From NCBI GenBank assembly GCA_028554755.1, contig JAPTOF010000015.1, forward strand, positions 9,486,001 through 9,550,000: a stretch of 64,000 nucleotides of DNA. Direction: 5' to 3'. Every line of letters starts with the position of its first letter. The stretch's first letter is position 1. This DNA is from Cordia subcordata (taxonomy: Eukaryota; Streptophyta; Magnoliopsida; Boraginales; Cordiaceae). The notes beneath the pieces were generated by a model, which saw only the letters and a program-made list of their open reading frames with translations, had not been told where the DNA came from and did not search any database. The translations under genes were made by a program, and so were the position numbers. Shown in pieces: positions 10,297-21,680 of this stretch.

Positions 10297-12192
10297 TGAT
10301 GTGTTGTGTTTTTGTGTGTGTTTGCATCATCATTTATCTATGTTTGAGAGGTGTTTTTGAGCTTTAAGAGATGCATTAGTATAGTACATATGTTAGAGAT
10401 AGGCTTAAGCATATGCAAATGTACATAGTTGAGTTTAAAGACAAACGCTACACTAATGCAAGCTTATTTCTCGTGTTTGGTGAAGTTATAAGGTTAAGAA
10501 CGAAGCTTGAATCAATGAAGATTGGATTTTAGAGCAAAGCCCAAGGTGATTTGGACATAAAGATATCCAAGAAAATGAATTTGAAGACATGCGAGTCCAG
10601 CATGGAGCAATTGAGAGCAACCGGAGCAGAATGAGCAAAAAATGGAGGAATGGAAGAGTGGACTAGTTTTGCCAGTCACCCCCTAGCCCCTGCCGGTCGA
10701 CTGGTATGGGAGGCCGATAGTTCCAGAGAGATCCTTGTGTTTGCTAGTTGCCCAAGCTCTTGTGTCGGTCGACGGCAGCGTGCTGCAACTATAAAAGAAG
10801 CCCGATTTTGCTACAAAAAGAAGAATCTTTACACCTACTTTTCCACACACCCACTTCACACACACAAAAAACCCAATCTTTACTACCTCTAATATACACA
10901 CTCACACACTTTTCACCTAGATTCAAGCTTATTTGGAGGGTTTTAAACACTTGGATTAAAGTCTACTCCAAGATTTTGTACAAGAATTGCTACGATGAAA
11001 GGGGAGCTTTCTATTCTCTCTTTCATCCTAATTTTATATTCTGTTTAAGTAGATTTATTTAGGGTGATGATACTTGTGTAATGGGTTGATTCTATACTCT
11101 TATATTGTGGGATTTAATGGCTCAATACACACACACACACAAACATATGCTATGTTTTTCTTGTTTCAATGGCTATTGTTCAATACATGTCTAGGTGTTT
11201 GATAATATGCCCATGAGAGTTGCATATGTATAAATTGAAGTCTATTTGCTACTAAACACCTCTGATCCATTCTATAATCATGTATATGTGTTTACGTGTG
11301 GATTTTGCGAAGTGGGTAATACTTATATTTATGTCTATCTGTATGTTTGCATTCCTAATAGTAAATATGACCTCAATATTGCATACATGTTAGCTCCAAA
11401 GTGCTTTTAATGGTGTAATCCAAGCATGACGATGTTTGGTAGTCGAATAGGTCCCTTTATTAGCGACCATCTTGGCCTAGAACATGTATGAATGCACTAA
11501 TAGGTTAAATCCCTCTACAGTGACCCTAGAATGAAAAGGCATAATTTAAAGCTTGTCTAAATCGTGTCTCCTTTCTCTTTAAATCCAGCCAATAAGTTTT
11601 CGGGTAGATTTAGTCAACTTAGTGACACTAGGTCTTGGATTTAAATCCAGTCAACGGTTTAGGTACTAGGGTAGGTTCGTTCTAGGTTACCTAGGAAGCT
11701 AGTTAGTCACTCTTAAGGCCCTAAGTTATAAGGACCACGCCATAACTCTAGGAGGCGCCACCTAGGGATGGACCCACACCGAGTCTTAGGGAGAAATTAG
11801 AACACTAATTAAGCAACCTAATTAAAGAGCAATTGGTAATTAAGTCATTCCAGTAATCCCATAGCATTTGAGTGTAGGATCACCCATTAGCAAATAGATG
11901 TCACCCTAATCCCTTCCATTTGTTAGTTCTCTCTTGATAGCTTGTCTCTATACCATTCATTCCCATAGTGCAGCTCTATTTTCTTTAGTTAGAGCTCCCG
12001 ATCATCCAAAAATACCAAAAAAAATTAGTTAGTTTAAGATTTCTTTTAGGCATTCTCTAGGACATACACACACAAAGAATCCATCCCATAACATAGCCTC
12101 CCTGTGGTTCGACACCCGTTCTTGCAAACACTACACAGCATCGATCTGTGTGCTTGTGGGTCTTTAGAACTTGCACTCAAAAGAAGCTATCA
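10297..12192 (+). repeat. Element A 3' LTR
   Basis: Starts TGATGTGTTG and ends GCTATCA, as does the 5' copy. It is followed by ATTCT, the target duplication. It has a CA repeat near 11126-11144 and the CTAGG-8 nt-CCTAG hairpin at 11748-11765. Confidence 0.95.
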
Positions 12193-12197
12193 ATTCT

Positions 12198-13070
12198 CTT
12201 GTGAAGATGCTTGGTCAATTGAATGTTAGTGCTGTATCTAACCCATCCTTGAGTTGTGGTTCTTGTGGAGGTGCTCATATGAGTTCTAAATACCAAGAGC
12301 AAGAGCAGTTTTTTTCCAATTTTAACAGGTAGCAGAGTAATCCTTATCCCAAGACATACAACCTAGGATGGAGAAATCACGCGAACTTTTCATGGAGAAA
12401 CCAAGGCAACAATCCCAATCCACCTTGTCCTCCAGGATTCCAAGCAAGAGTGCAAAGAGTGATACCACCTCAAGAGAATAAGCAAGGATGGGAAGCAGCA
12501 ATTGAGAGGCTTGCTAATATTACTACAGAAAAGATCGAGAAGTTGGAGGCTAAAATAGATCAACTAGCTAACCACAACAGAAACTTGAAGATGCAAATAA
12601 GACAAATAACTAGTTCTTCTAATTTTAGGTCTCAAGGTAATCTGCCTAGTAAAACTATAGTTAACCCAAAAAAGCAATGCAATGCAATGACTTTGAGAAA
12701 TGGTAGACAGCTATAGGAGATAAATAGATCAACTAGCTAAAATAGATCAATAGAAACTTGAAGATGCAAATAAGACAAATAGCTAGTTCTTCTAATTTTA
12801 GGTCTCAAGGTAATCTGCCTAGTAAAACTATAGTTAACCCAAAAAAGCAATGCAATGCAATCACTTTGAGAAATGGTAAACAGCTATAGGAGATAAAAAG
12901 CAAGATTATAGTAAAAAGAGATAAGGCGAAACAAGACGATAAACCTCCTAGCAAGCTTGTTGAAGAAAATAAAGTTGAAGAAGAGAAGGAAACACCAGCT
13001 CCATCACGAATCAAGCCATATGTGCCTCCAATTCGGTTTTTTGCAATGTTTGAAATAGAAAAAGCTTAAT
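12198..13070 (+). pseudogene. Element G gag C-terminus (resumed after element A)
   Basis: Begins right after the ATTCT duplication and continues the gag broken at 920. A degraded zinc-knuckle region reads SCGSCGGAHMSS (about 12255-12290). Next come HANFSWRNQGNNPNPPCPPGF (about 12375-12440) and a helical segment WEAAIERLANITTEKIEKLEAKIDQLA (12490-12570) that looks like a short coiled coil. The motif CNAMTLRNGRQL is the usual end of this domain. About 180 bases are then repeated in tandem with a stop between copies. Confidence 0.75.
12551..12896 (+). repeat. Tandem duplication in element G gag
   Basis: The stretch from the atagatcaactagcta segment to the cagctataggagataaa segment (12551-12725) is repeated at about 12733-12896 with few changes and a short internal deletion. 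The second copy follows a stop codon, so the duplication adds nothing to the protein. Confidence 0.8.
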
Positions 13071-13099
13071 GAGCAATCTTAAAATTTTTTAGATGTATT

Positions 13100-13580
13100 T
13101 AGGCAACTTCACATTAACATTCCTTTTACAGATGATTTGGCACAAATTCTGATTTATGGAAAGTTTTTAAAAGAAATCATGTCTAGCAAAAGGAAGTTAG
13201 AGGAGTATAAGACAGTGGCACTTACTGAAGTATGTTGCGCAATAATCCAAAACAAGCTTCCACCAAAGCTTAAGGATCCAAGAAATTTTTCTATTCCTTG
13301 TACTATTGGTAATGTTGATTTTTCTAAAGCTTTGTATGATTTAGGTGCTAGTGTCTCACTTATGCCTTTGTTTGTTTCTAGGAAACAGGGACTTAAAAAG
13401 CTTGAACCTACTATGGTTTCATTGCAATTGGTAGACAGATCAATTAAATTTCCTACTGGGATCATAGGAAATATGTTGGTTAAAGTAGGAAACTTCTTCA
13501 TCCCGGTAGACTTTATTGTGTTGGATATGGAAGAAAATGTTGAGATTCCACTTATTTTGAGGTAACCATTTTTGCCATGG
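13100..13580 (+). pseudogene. Element G aspartic protease
   Basis: Retropepsin-type protease. From 13137 the frame reads RNFSIPCTIGN, then the active-site stretch ALYDLGASVSLMP (about 13335-13373), LVDRSIKFPTGIIGN and FIPVDFIVLDME. The catalytic DLGAS is intact, unlike in element A. The frame breaks at about 13560, where the family-typical GRPFLAT run would follow, and continues at 13577 in another frame. Confidence 0.8.
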
Positions 13581-14980
13581 CACAAGCAATCATAGATGTG
13601 AAGAATGGTAAGCGCACCTTAAGAATTGGAGAGGAGGAAGTAGAGTTCAATGTATTCAAGGCATCAAAATACCCCTCTTTCACGAATGGTTGCTACAAGG
13701 TGGATCTGGTTTACGATCTAACAAATGAGGTTTTTAAGAGAGAATATCCAAAGAACCCACTTGAAGCTTGTTTGGTACATGCTGCTATAACATGTGATGA
13801 CAATGAAGAGATTGTAGCTACAACACAATTTCTAGAAGCTGAAGAATATAGCTGTAGCACAATTTCTAGAAGCTTCACCACTAATGCCTCATCTAAGAAT
13901 GATCCCAATCAAGGAGATGGGCAAAGTAAGCACAGCCAACCATCTTCAATTGAACAAGCACTAACCCTTGAGTTAAAGCCACTGCTATCACATCTCAGGT
14001 ATACGTATTTAGGTGAGAATAACACTTTGCCTATGATTGTTAGGGTTGATTTGACTAAGGTGCAAATTGATAAATTATTGAGAGAATTGAGAGCTAGAAA
14101 AAAGAGCAACAGGTTGGACTATATCTGATATTAGGGGAATTAGACCTTTATTATGCATGCATAAGATTCTAATGGAAGAAAACTATAAACATCTATTGAA
14201 CATCAAAGGAGGTTGAATCCGAACATGAAAGAAGTAGTTAGGGTGAAATCTTTAGGTTGTTAGATGCAAGTATCATTTATCCCATATCAAATAGTTCTTG
14301 GGTAAGTCCAGTGCATATAGTGCCGAAAAAGGGGGGATGACTGTAGTGCAAAATGAGAATAATGAATTGATTCCTACTAGGGCAGCCACTAGTTGAAGAG
14401 TTTGTGCTGATTATAGGAAGCTTAATAGTGCTACCCGCAAGGGTCACTTTCTCGTACCTTTTGTTGATCAAATGTTAGAAAGACTTGCAAGGTACTCTTA
14501 TTATTGCTTCCTAGATGGTTATTCTATATATAATCAGATTCCCATAGCCCTTGAGGATCAAGAAAAGACCACATTTACAAGCCCTTATGGTACATTTGCA
14601 TATAGAAGAATTCCTTTTGGTTTGTGTGATGCTCCTGCTACTTTTCAACATTGTATGATGTCTATATTTTTTGATTTTGTTGAGAAGAGTATAGAGATTT
14701 TCATGGATGACTTTTCTATTTTTGGATCTTCTTTTAAAAATTGTTTGGCTAATCTCTCTCAAGTGTTACAGCATTGTGAAGAGGCCAACTTGGTCCTTAA
14801 TTAGGAAAAGTGTCACTTATGGTGTAGGAAGCTATTATCTTAGGCCATAAAGTCTCATCGAACGGAATAGAGTATCAAGTTTCCTTGGTCATGTTGGGTT
14901 TATCAAAAATTCATCAAGGACTTTTCAAAAGTTGCAAAACCTCTTTGTAATTTGTTAAATAAGGATGTTTCTTTTGATTT
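13577..14980 (+). pseudogene. Element G reverse transcriptase and linker
   Basis: A protease-RT linker (13577-14128, 183 codons) reads AQAIIDVKNGKRTLRIGEEEVEFNV and ends in a Leu-rich segment before the RT. Broken N-terminal RT text follows (14130-14470). The clean segment 14472-14804 holds CFLDGYSIYNQIPIA, TFTSPYGTFAYRRIPFGLCDAPATFQ and the catalytic FMDDFSIFG at 14700-14726. It ends in a TAG stop (14802-14804). Thumb text continues in pieces to about 14980. Function is lost through several stops. Confidence 0.85.
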
Positions 14981-14989
14981 TAAAAAAGA

Positions 14990-15320
14990 GTGTTTAGATA
15001 CATTTAATAGGTTGAAGCGAGAGTTGATTTCTGCACCAATCATGGTAGCACCTGATTGAAACTTGCCATTCGAGTTCATGTACGATAGTACTGACTACAC
15101 TATGGGCGCTATTTTGTGTCAAAGGAAGAACAAGAAATTGCATGTCATTTATTATACAAGTAGGATTTTGAACGATGGGCAATTGAATTATGCAACAACT
15201 GAAAAAGCATTGCTTGCCATCGTCTTTGCTTTTGATAAATTTTGTTATTATCTTGTAGGTTCCAAGGTGATTGTCTATATTGACCACTCAACAATCAAGT
15301 ATTTGCTGTAAAAGAAGGAT
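14990..15320 (+). pseudogene. Element G RNase H domain
   Basis: Reads FEFMYDSTDYTMGAILCQRKNKKLHVIYYTSRILN, QLNYATTEKALLAIVFAFDKFCYYLVG and VIVYIDHSTIKYLL (15063-15311), the RNase H order of Ty3/gypsy pol. The first-motif Asp residues, the Glu of TEKALLA and the Asp of IDH are all present. A stop at 15309-15311 ends the open part. The following connector (KAHFIRWNVLL) is frameshifted. Confidence 0.8.
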
Positions 15321-15401
15321 GCTAAGGCACATTTTATTCGGTGGAATGTGCTATTATAGGAGTTTGACTAGGAAATTTGAGATAAGAAGGGCACAGACAA
15401 T

Positions 15402-16480
15402 GTGGTGGCCGATCATTCATCAAGGTTGGAGCAAGGAGGAGTTGAAGGAGACAAAGAAAATCAGATTAATAAAAGTTTCCCGAATGAACAATTGATGGCA
15501 CTATCCCTAACCACTCCATGGTATGCCAATTATGTGAACTACTTGATGAGTGGTATCATTTCTCATGATCTTAACTATCAGCAAAAGAAAAAGTTTCTTT
15601 GGTATATAAAGTACTAGTTTTTCGAGGAACCGTTACTTTACAAGTATTGTTCAGATAGAATGATTAAAAGATGTGTTCCACAAGAAAAGATGAAGGATAT
15701 TCTAGATCATTGCCATTCTTTGGAGTGTGGTGGCCATTTTAGTGGTTTAAGGATAGCCGCAAAGATGCTGCAATCGGGTTTTTACTGGCCAACATTGTTC
15801 CAAGATGCCAAACAATATATTGATATATGTGATGAGGGTCAAAGAGTTGGCAATATTTCAAGAAAGCATAGAATGCCATTGAATAACATTCTTGAGGTTG
15901 AATTGTTTGATGTTTGGGGAATTGATTTCAAGGGTCCCTTTCCCTCCTCATTTAATAACCATTACATCTTAGTAGCAGTTGATTATGTGTCAAAATGGTT
16001 AGAAGTTGTTGCAACCCCTATTAATGATGCAAAAGTGGTGATGAAATTTATGAAAAAGGATATCTTTTCTAGGTTTGGAGTTCCAAGGGTGATAATTAGC
16101 GATAGAGGTACTCACTTTTGTAATCCCTAGTTTAAAGCCTTGTTGAAAAAATACGACATAATGCATAAGATGGTATCATCCCCAAACAAGTGTGCAAGAG
16201 AAAATTTCAAATTGAGAATTGAAGCATATCTTGGAGAAAATAGTTAGCAACTCAAGAAAAGATTGGTTACGCAAGTCGGATGATGGACTTTGGGCATATA
16301 AGATAGCTTTCAAGACTCCTATTGGTATGCCCCCTTTATAGACTTATTTATGGGGATTGCCAGTTGAATTGAAGCATAAGGCATATTGGGCTATCAAAGC
16401 AATAAATTTCGAATTAAAAGCGGCAAGTGAGAAAAGATTGTTGCAATTAAGTGAATTGGAGGAGTTCCGTTAGGATGCTT
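15402..16480 (+). pseudogene. Element G integrase
   Basis: The open piece 15660-16130 holds the zinc region (HCHSLECGGHFSGLRIAAK, then CDEGQRVG, in which the second Cys of the CxxC pair is lost) and the catalytic core. The first Asp is in VWGIDFKGPFPSSFN (about 15917-15960) and the second in VIISDRGTHFCNP (about 16092-16130). A TAG then interrupts. The third motif with KHILEKIV is in another frame near 16225. Post-core text (AYWAIKAINF, about 16380) follows. No chromodomain. Confidence 0.85.
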
Positions 16481-16830
16481 ATAAGAATGCTAGGATCTGT
16501 AAAGAGAGAAGTAAGCAATGGCATGATAAGCATATCCAAAAGAGAGACTTTGAGGTTGGACAACAAGTGCTACTCTTTAACTCACATCTTAAGCTCTTTC
16601 CTAGCGAGCTCAAATCACGATGGTCAAGTCCTTTTACAGTGATCAAGGTACATCCATATGGAGCAGTAGAAATTGGCAACGAGGGTACCAGGACATTCAA
16701 GGTCAATGGGTAATGCCTCAAGCCATATCTTGTGGGTGATGATGTGCAAAAAAAGGTCACTTATCCCCTTTCAAATCCTCAACACTGAAAATCTAGACGT
16801 AGTCAAGCTAATAACTATAAAGAAATGCTT

Positions 16831-16848
16831 CTTGGGAGACAACCCAAG
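16831..16848 (+). other. Post-integrase hairpin of element G
   Basis: CTTGGG-AGACAA-CCCAAG, a perfect six-pair stem with a six-base loop. Counterparts with different stem bases occur in elements A, E and F. Confidence 0.65.
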
Positions 16849-17064
16849 TTTGATTTCTTTGCTTTTATTTTCATTTGAGAAATGATCATTATGCTTTAGT
16901 TTGTCTTTTTGTTTTGTTTTTTTATTTTTATTTTTTGTTTATTTCTTTTCAGAGATTGAGTTTGGCATAAGTTTGGGGGTCATGGTGCCCGATTTTCTCA
17001 AGCTTTGTGAGGAGGTCAATGTCAGGAAATTCAGAGAAGTTTCCTTCTTTCTCTTGTCTTTTCT

Positions 17065-17100
17065 TAACATTGAGGACAATGTTATGTTTAAGTTTGAGGG
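17065..17100 (+). other. Internal PPT-like site with AGGA-loop hairpin, element G
   Basis: TAACATTG-AGGA-CAATGTTA (17065-17084) is a perfect eight-pair stem, followed by a purine-rich tract (tttaagtttgaggg). It lies 1.5 kb before the 3' LTR. Confidence 0.65.
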
Positions 17101-17795
17101 TGGTGAAATTTTCTTTGGGAAAAAAATTCAAAAAAAAAATTTCCAAAAAAAATTTGTTTTTTGGTTTTGTTGTGGTTTGATTATCACGTACCAATGATGA
17201 GAACATGGTTGAGATTGGATATAGTTCTTGAAGATTATTGGTGTTGTTTTTTTGTTCTTGTATGATTGGGATGTAGTTTCATCTCGATTGAATTTGTTGA
17301 ATTTTCTTGAGCACATAACCAGTGGGATATCATTATTAGCTTTTTTGAAATTTTTCAATTGAGGGAAGTGTTTGAAGAGTGAGGAATTTTGCTATTGATT
17401 GCATATTTGAACTCTAAAACCTATTTGAGTACTACTCGAGGCAAAATTCTAGACAATACACTATTAGGGAGATGATTTAGGCCATTTTTGGTTTGTTTGA
17501 GCCTTTCAAGCCTAACCCTGTGTGTTTTTATCCCTAGTTCACATCTTTGAGCTTGATATGCATGACTTTTCTTTGTTTAAACCTTATTGTCCTTGACCCT
17601 TTAACTATTAAATTGTTTTTATCCTTATCTTTGCAAAAGAACTCATTTGCTCCATTTTGAAGCATAGTGGTAAGTGTTGTTAAAGGGTTCCAAAGAAAGT
17701 TGAGTTGCTGAGTATTACAAGTCAATGTTGGAAAGGAGAACAAGAAGGAAAAGGTTGATTGTTTTGAGTGTTTACAAATTATGAAAGAATGAAAA

Positions 17796-17850
<55 letters not shown>
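17796..17850. repeat. GA microsatellite in element G
   Basis: Long AG/GA dinucleotide run interrupted by one AAAG. Confidence 0.9.
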
Positions 17851-17851
<1 letters not shown>

Positions 17852-18580
17852 TATTGGAAAAAAAATTTATTCTCCAAGTTTATCAAGTTGAAAGAAAAAG
17901 AAAGAAAGAAAATGAAATTGAGAAAAAAAAAATGAGTTTAAGAAAAAAAATTGAGAGAAAAAAATGTTTGGGTGTGATCAATGGAATGATATGTGAGAAA
18001 GCATGAGAAAAAGAAATTTTAAAGTAGGGGATGAGTTTGAGAAGTGAAAAAGAGAGGTTGTGATGTTTTGTTATTTTCATGCTACAACTAAGAGTATTTT
18101 GTGCTTCGTTGAGGGGTTTATTTAAGTTCTTTTGTTCTCTTTTGTGAATCCTATTCTATCCTTTCTTTTATTAGCCCTTACCCAAGCTTTACATTACAAC
18201 CTTCGAAAAGTCCTATTGATGTTTGATAGTATGTTGTCTACATTAGTAGAGAGCTGGTAGGAGAAGCAGGCCTATGGCGTTCATTCAAGAAGAGAGAAAA
18301 AAATTTTGAGAAAAAAAATTGAGGAAAAAAAAAAGATTGAGAAATTCTTTGAGTGAGATTCTCTTGTTTGCATTGGAGTGATTTGAGTTGCTAGCATGAT
18401 TATGTTATTGGTTAGTCACACACCAAGAACTCAATTTGAGGGTTGTTGATGTTTGAATTGGATCTAGAACTTTCACAGTATCTTGAATCTTCTTTGAGCT
18501 TTTAACATGTGCAATCTCTGAGGCGACTTTGTGAAATCAATCCATAGTTCAAGTTTAGTTCTTTTTGCTCCAGGACAAAC

Positions 18581-18602
18581 AAGATTTAAGTTTGGGGGTA
18601 TT
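18581..18602 (+). other. Polypurine tract of element G
   Basis: aagatttaagtttggggg followed by tatt, abutting the LTR start TGATAAGC. A weakened AGGA motif (caggacaaacaag, 18571-18583) precedes it. Confidence 0.75.
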
Positions 18603-20300
18603 TGATAAGCTTATATTTTGTTTTTAATTATATACCTTTTCTAAACTTAATTTTGCGCTTTTTGGAAATTTTTTGGGATCAATTTGGACTTATTTGATTT
18701 TATTTTCAGATTTTTCATAGGCGAGGAAAATTGGACAGGTTTGTGCAGTATCTGTATGTTGGCTATAACTTCTTGCTTGGGCATCAAAATGGGGTGATTC
18801 AAGTGGCCACAGAAAGCTAACTTCGAGAGCTACAGCTTTTGTTTTTTGTGCTCAACCCAGTTCAAACTCTAAGATGATGGAAATGTACTGCAAAGTTTTG
18901 GAAGAAAATTAGAAGGAAAAAAAAAAGAGCTAATTGTATTAAATGTTATAGGGCCCACTTATAGTTCTTGTTACCAAAGAATACAAGGTGTCTTGCACGT
19001 GGAAGCTTAGGTCTGGAAATGTGACAATGTTTGTGGGGACCATCATTATGAGAAAAGGAAAAAAAAAAAGAAGAGAAAAAAGGTAAAGTTACCAATGAAT
19101 GTGACAGTGGCTATTCTCTATATATAAGAAGATCACACACAAATTACAAAAGGTTGGGTGCGGCGTAAAGCTTATGAGCAGCCTTGGGTGAAAAAGCTAG
19201 GAAGAAGTTTATGAGCTGCTGCTATGCGAGAATTCAAAGAAGCAAAGAGCAAAAATTTCATGGGGCTCGTCACAGGTTCTTATAATTCTTTATAGATTTT
19301 CTTTTCTCAGTTTTTAATCTAGTTAGATGTTAATTTCTTTGCTCAGTGGATTTTCTCAATTAGATTTTTGTTTATATTTAGAATCAAGAACCAGTTTTTA
19401 GTTTGCTATTTAATTTCAATTTAGTTTTAGGATACTATTTTAGAATTTAATTCTTATTTTAGATTTTCAAGTTAGTTTTTAATTTAAGTTTCATGTTTAT
19501 CATTTAATTTTTCTATTCTAGTATTTATTTATTTTGTGATGTTCAATTTATTGACTTCAATTTTTTAGGTTTTAATTTCTTATAACATAAGTAGCTAATT
19601 TTCTCATCCCAGGATTTAGATGTAGTCTAGTGTTTTCCTTGTGATTGCTTGACCTGTTGAGTTGAATATTGATTGATGAGTTAATCTCTTGTCTTAGGGT
19701 TAACTTTCTTGCAAATAATTGATCACTATTTGCATATCTAAACTGTTATATAAAGGACTGAAAAGTGAAATATAGTGGTAGTTCATTGAGACAATAGACA
19801 TAGGGTATTGTTCTTTAGGAATAAAAACAAATCCTATATGATATCAATATCGCTCACGCACACCTAAGCCACTACATGACCAAATGCATAAATTACCATA
19901 GAGCTTAATGGATTTATGTTAATACTTGTGTTCACAAAAGTAGACATAGGGTTAGCATAAATACTATTGCGGTATCTTGAAAGGGAATTTCAATGATTTT
20001 AAGGGATCTAGTCATTAACCTAGGGAAAGTAAATCCAATCAATTAGTTTAAGTTAATCAGAGGAAAATATTAGATGAAATCTAAATTCCTAGAATTGTTC
20101 GTCTTAATTGTTAGAGTTTAATCATTGAGTCTTTAGTTAGATTTTTAATTTGTGCACTTTGTTTTTGTTTGAATTGTGTTTTCTGGATAATATAGGGAAC
20201 TTTAATTTTGGTACTTGATACAACCTCCTTATGAGATGATACTCTTATTCACTCTTAGTTACTTGTCCCGATTCCGTGCACTTGCGAATTTTACACAACA
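18603..20300 (+). repeat. Element G 3' LTR
   Basis: Begins TGATAAGC after the polypurine tract and ends cacaaca, giving TG...CA ends over 1.7 kb. A TATA-like box (ctatatataag, 19115-19125) lies in mid LTR, a plausible promoter. The 5' copy is outside the window, so the right edge rests on the typical ending and not on a pair comparison. Confidence 0.75.
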
Positions 20301-21666
20301 GAGGTTAATGTCACTTACCCTTGCCGTGAACTGGACATGGAAGGCTATAGGGTTTCTAATCCCCTCTCCCACTCAATATTTTAACCTAAAGGGTTTTATC
20401 TATTTATCTTGGTTCCATATGTTTTAGATCTAAATACCACCTTTGAATCAAAAAACCCCTGGAATGTTCTTTACTTGAGTCATTCGATACGCTAGACTTC
20501 TTGTCAACATCCCGTTAGGTGATACTTAGTAAGGAACTCCTCAGACGGAGTGGTCAAACTCACTAACAACCTTTATTCTTTAAGATTCAACTTTGTGTTT
20601 CCAAAAACATTTCATGGTACTCAAATAGACACGACCTAATCTTGGGGTTTTACCGAACCCATAGGTTGGCAACTTGACTTCCTCTATTAGCTATGGTACT
20701 TTGACTTTAGTTCTAAACATCCCTTTGAATCAAAATTCACTTCGTGTTATTAAGTCATATCCATACCAAAAAAGAGAGTCAAACCTAAATCTAGATTACG
20801 AAAATCCTTAGGTTGTCACTCTTGAGTTGTCTAGATAAGTTCGTTGGTTAATCAGTATCACAAATAACTAATATCCCTGACCAATTTCATGCATTTCTCT
20901 TTAGGATCTCTAATTACCAAATAATTAGCCTAAGCAATCTCAAGTGGCTTATCAAACTCAAGCCAAACAAGATGTAAGGGTTAGCCAATTTTAAACCTAT
21001 TTGGTGGACATATAGCTATGTGATAGATTGCAATAATCATACATACAATCAAACATGCACATAAATATTTGCAAAATAAATATTCATAGCAAAATTAAAT
21101 GCTCCCTAATCGATGGCTCCCTATAAATAAGCCTTAGGCTCAATGCCCAAAGCAATCAAAATGCCAAAATAAGCTTCTGTTGAAAAACTGCTCTAGCTAG
21201 TCGAGCTCTACACTCAGTCGGTACATCTAGAATATCAGTTTCTTCTACCAGTCGAGCTTCAAACTCTTACCAGTCAACTAGTACCTTCAGATCTACTCTG
21301 AACTTCGTGTACAGCAGCGTTTTCAGCTCTAAATCGAAACATTACAAGGAATTACATAGAAATCAACCTATACAAGCTTCATCTACGACAACAAATATAA
21401 ATTTGGCACACTAAATACAAGCCAATTCCCATTCCTATGCTTCTTTCAAATTGAAGCTACATCAATTTTTTGTGCAAGAAATTAAATCCATACATTCAAA
21501 CTATCAATTAGGATCAAAATCACACATGAGCTGTAACCACAAAGGTTAGCCCACTACAAACATGCCAAGCAAACACATAAATCTCACCACCCGCGAGATA
21601 TTTCACATCTCAAAGCCATTGTTTGCATGTTCTAAGCCATTAGTCACATGTGCAATATGTACCTAA
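20301..21666. other. Non-coding stretch between element G and the element K LTR
   Basis: No supportable gene on either strand. By position it is internal sequence of element K (minus strand), but no gag is recognisable. It contains GTCGA-rich text near 21195-21285, similar in style to modules in other LTRs here, and a TATAAATA box (21122-21129). It could alternatively be another LTR fragment. Confidence 0.4.
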
Positions 21667-21678
21667 GCTCTGATACCA
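21667..21678 (-). other. Primer-binding site of element K (initiator tRNA-Met type)
   Basis: Reads TGGTATCAGAGC on the minus strand, two bases from the LTR edge. It is identical to the primer site of element S (32984-32995). Confidence 0.85.
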
Positions 21679-21680
21679 CT

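Larger units (their letters stand above)
921..12192 (+). mobile_element. Element A: full-length Ty3/gypsy LTR retrotransposon inserted in element G
   Basis: Complete element of 11.3 kb with two LTRs (921-2802 and 10297-12192), each beginning TGATGTGTTG and ending GCTATCA. The five bases ATTCT at 916-920 are repeated exactly at 12193-12197, a target-site duplication that proves integrase-mediated insertion into the gag of element G. The internal region has a tRNA-Asp-type primer site, a decayed gag, protease, RT, RNase H and integrase, then about 1.3 kb of non-pol 3' DNA and a polypurine tract. The coding region has many stops, so it is inactive. The LTRs are similar by eye but have several indels, so the insertion is not recent. 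Confidence 0.95.
16849..18580 (+). other. 3' non-coding region of element G
   Basis: No sense gene is visible. Apart from the internal hairpin, it holds runs of A and GA, including a GA microsatellite (17796-17850) and GAGAAAAAAATT-type blocks near 17895-17960 and 18297-18345. No env-like frame is visible, unlike in classical Athila elements. Confidence 0.7.
1..20300 (+). mobile_element. Element G: Athila/Tat-type Ty3/gypsy retrotransposon, 5' end missing, split by element A
   Basis: A decayed LTR retrotransposon of the non-chromovirus Ty3/gypsy clade. The window starts in its leader and gag. The body stops at 920, is interrupted by element A, and resumes at 12198 with the gag C-terminus, protease, reverse transcriptase, RNase H and integrase in that order, which is the Ty3/gypsy order. 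A polypurine tract (18581-18602) precedes a 3' LTR at 18603-20300 that begins TG and ends CA. The expected target duplication after the LTR would be gaggt (20301-20305), but its partner lies left of the window. Coding parts carry many stops and frameshifts, so it is inactive. No chromodomain follows the integrase. Athila versus Tat placement is inference from motif style. Confidence 0.85.
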
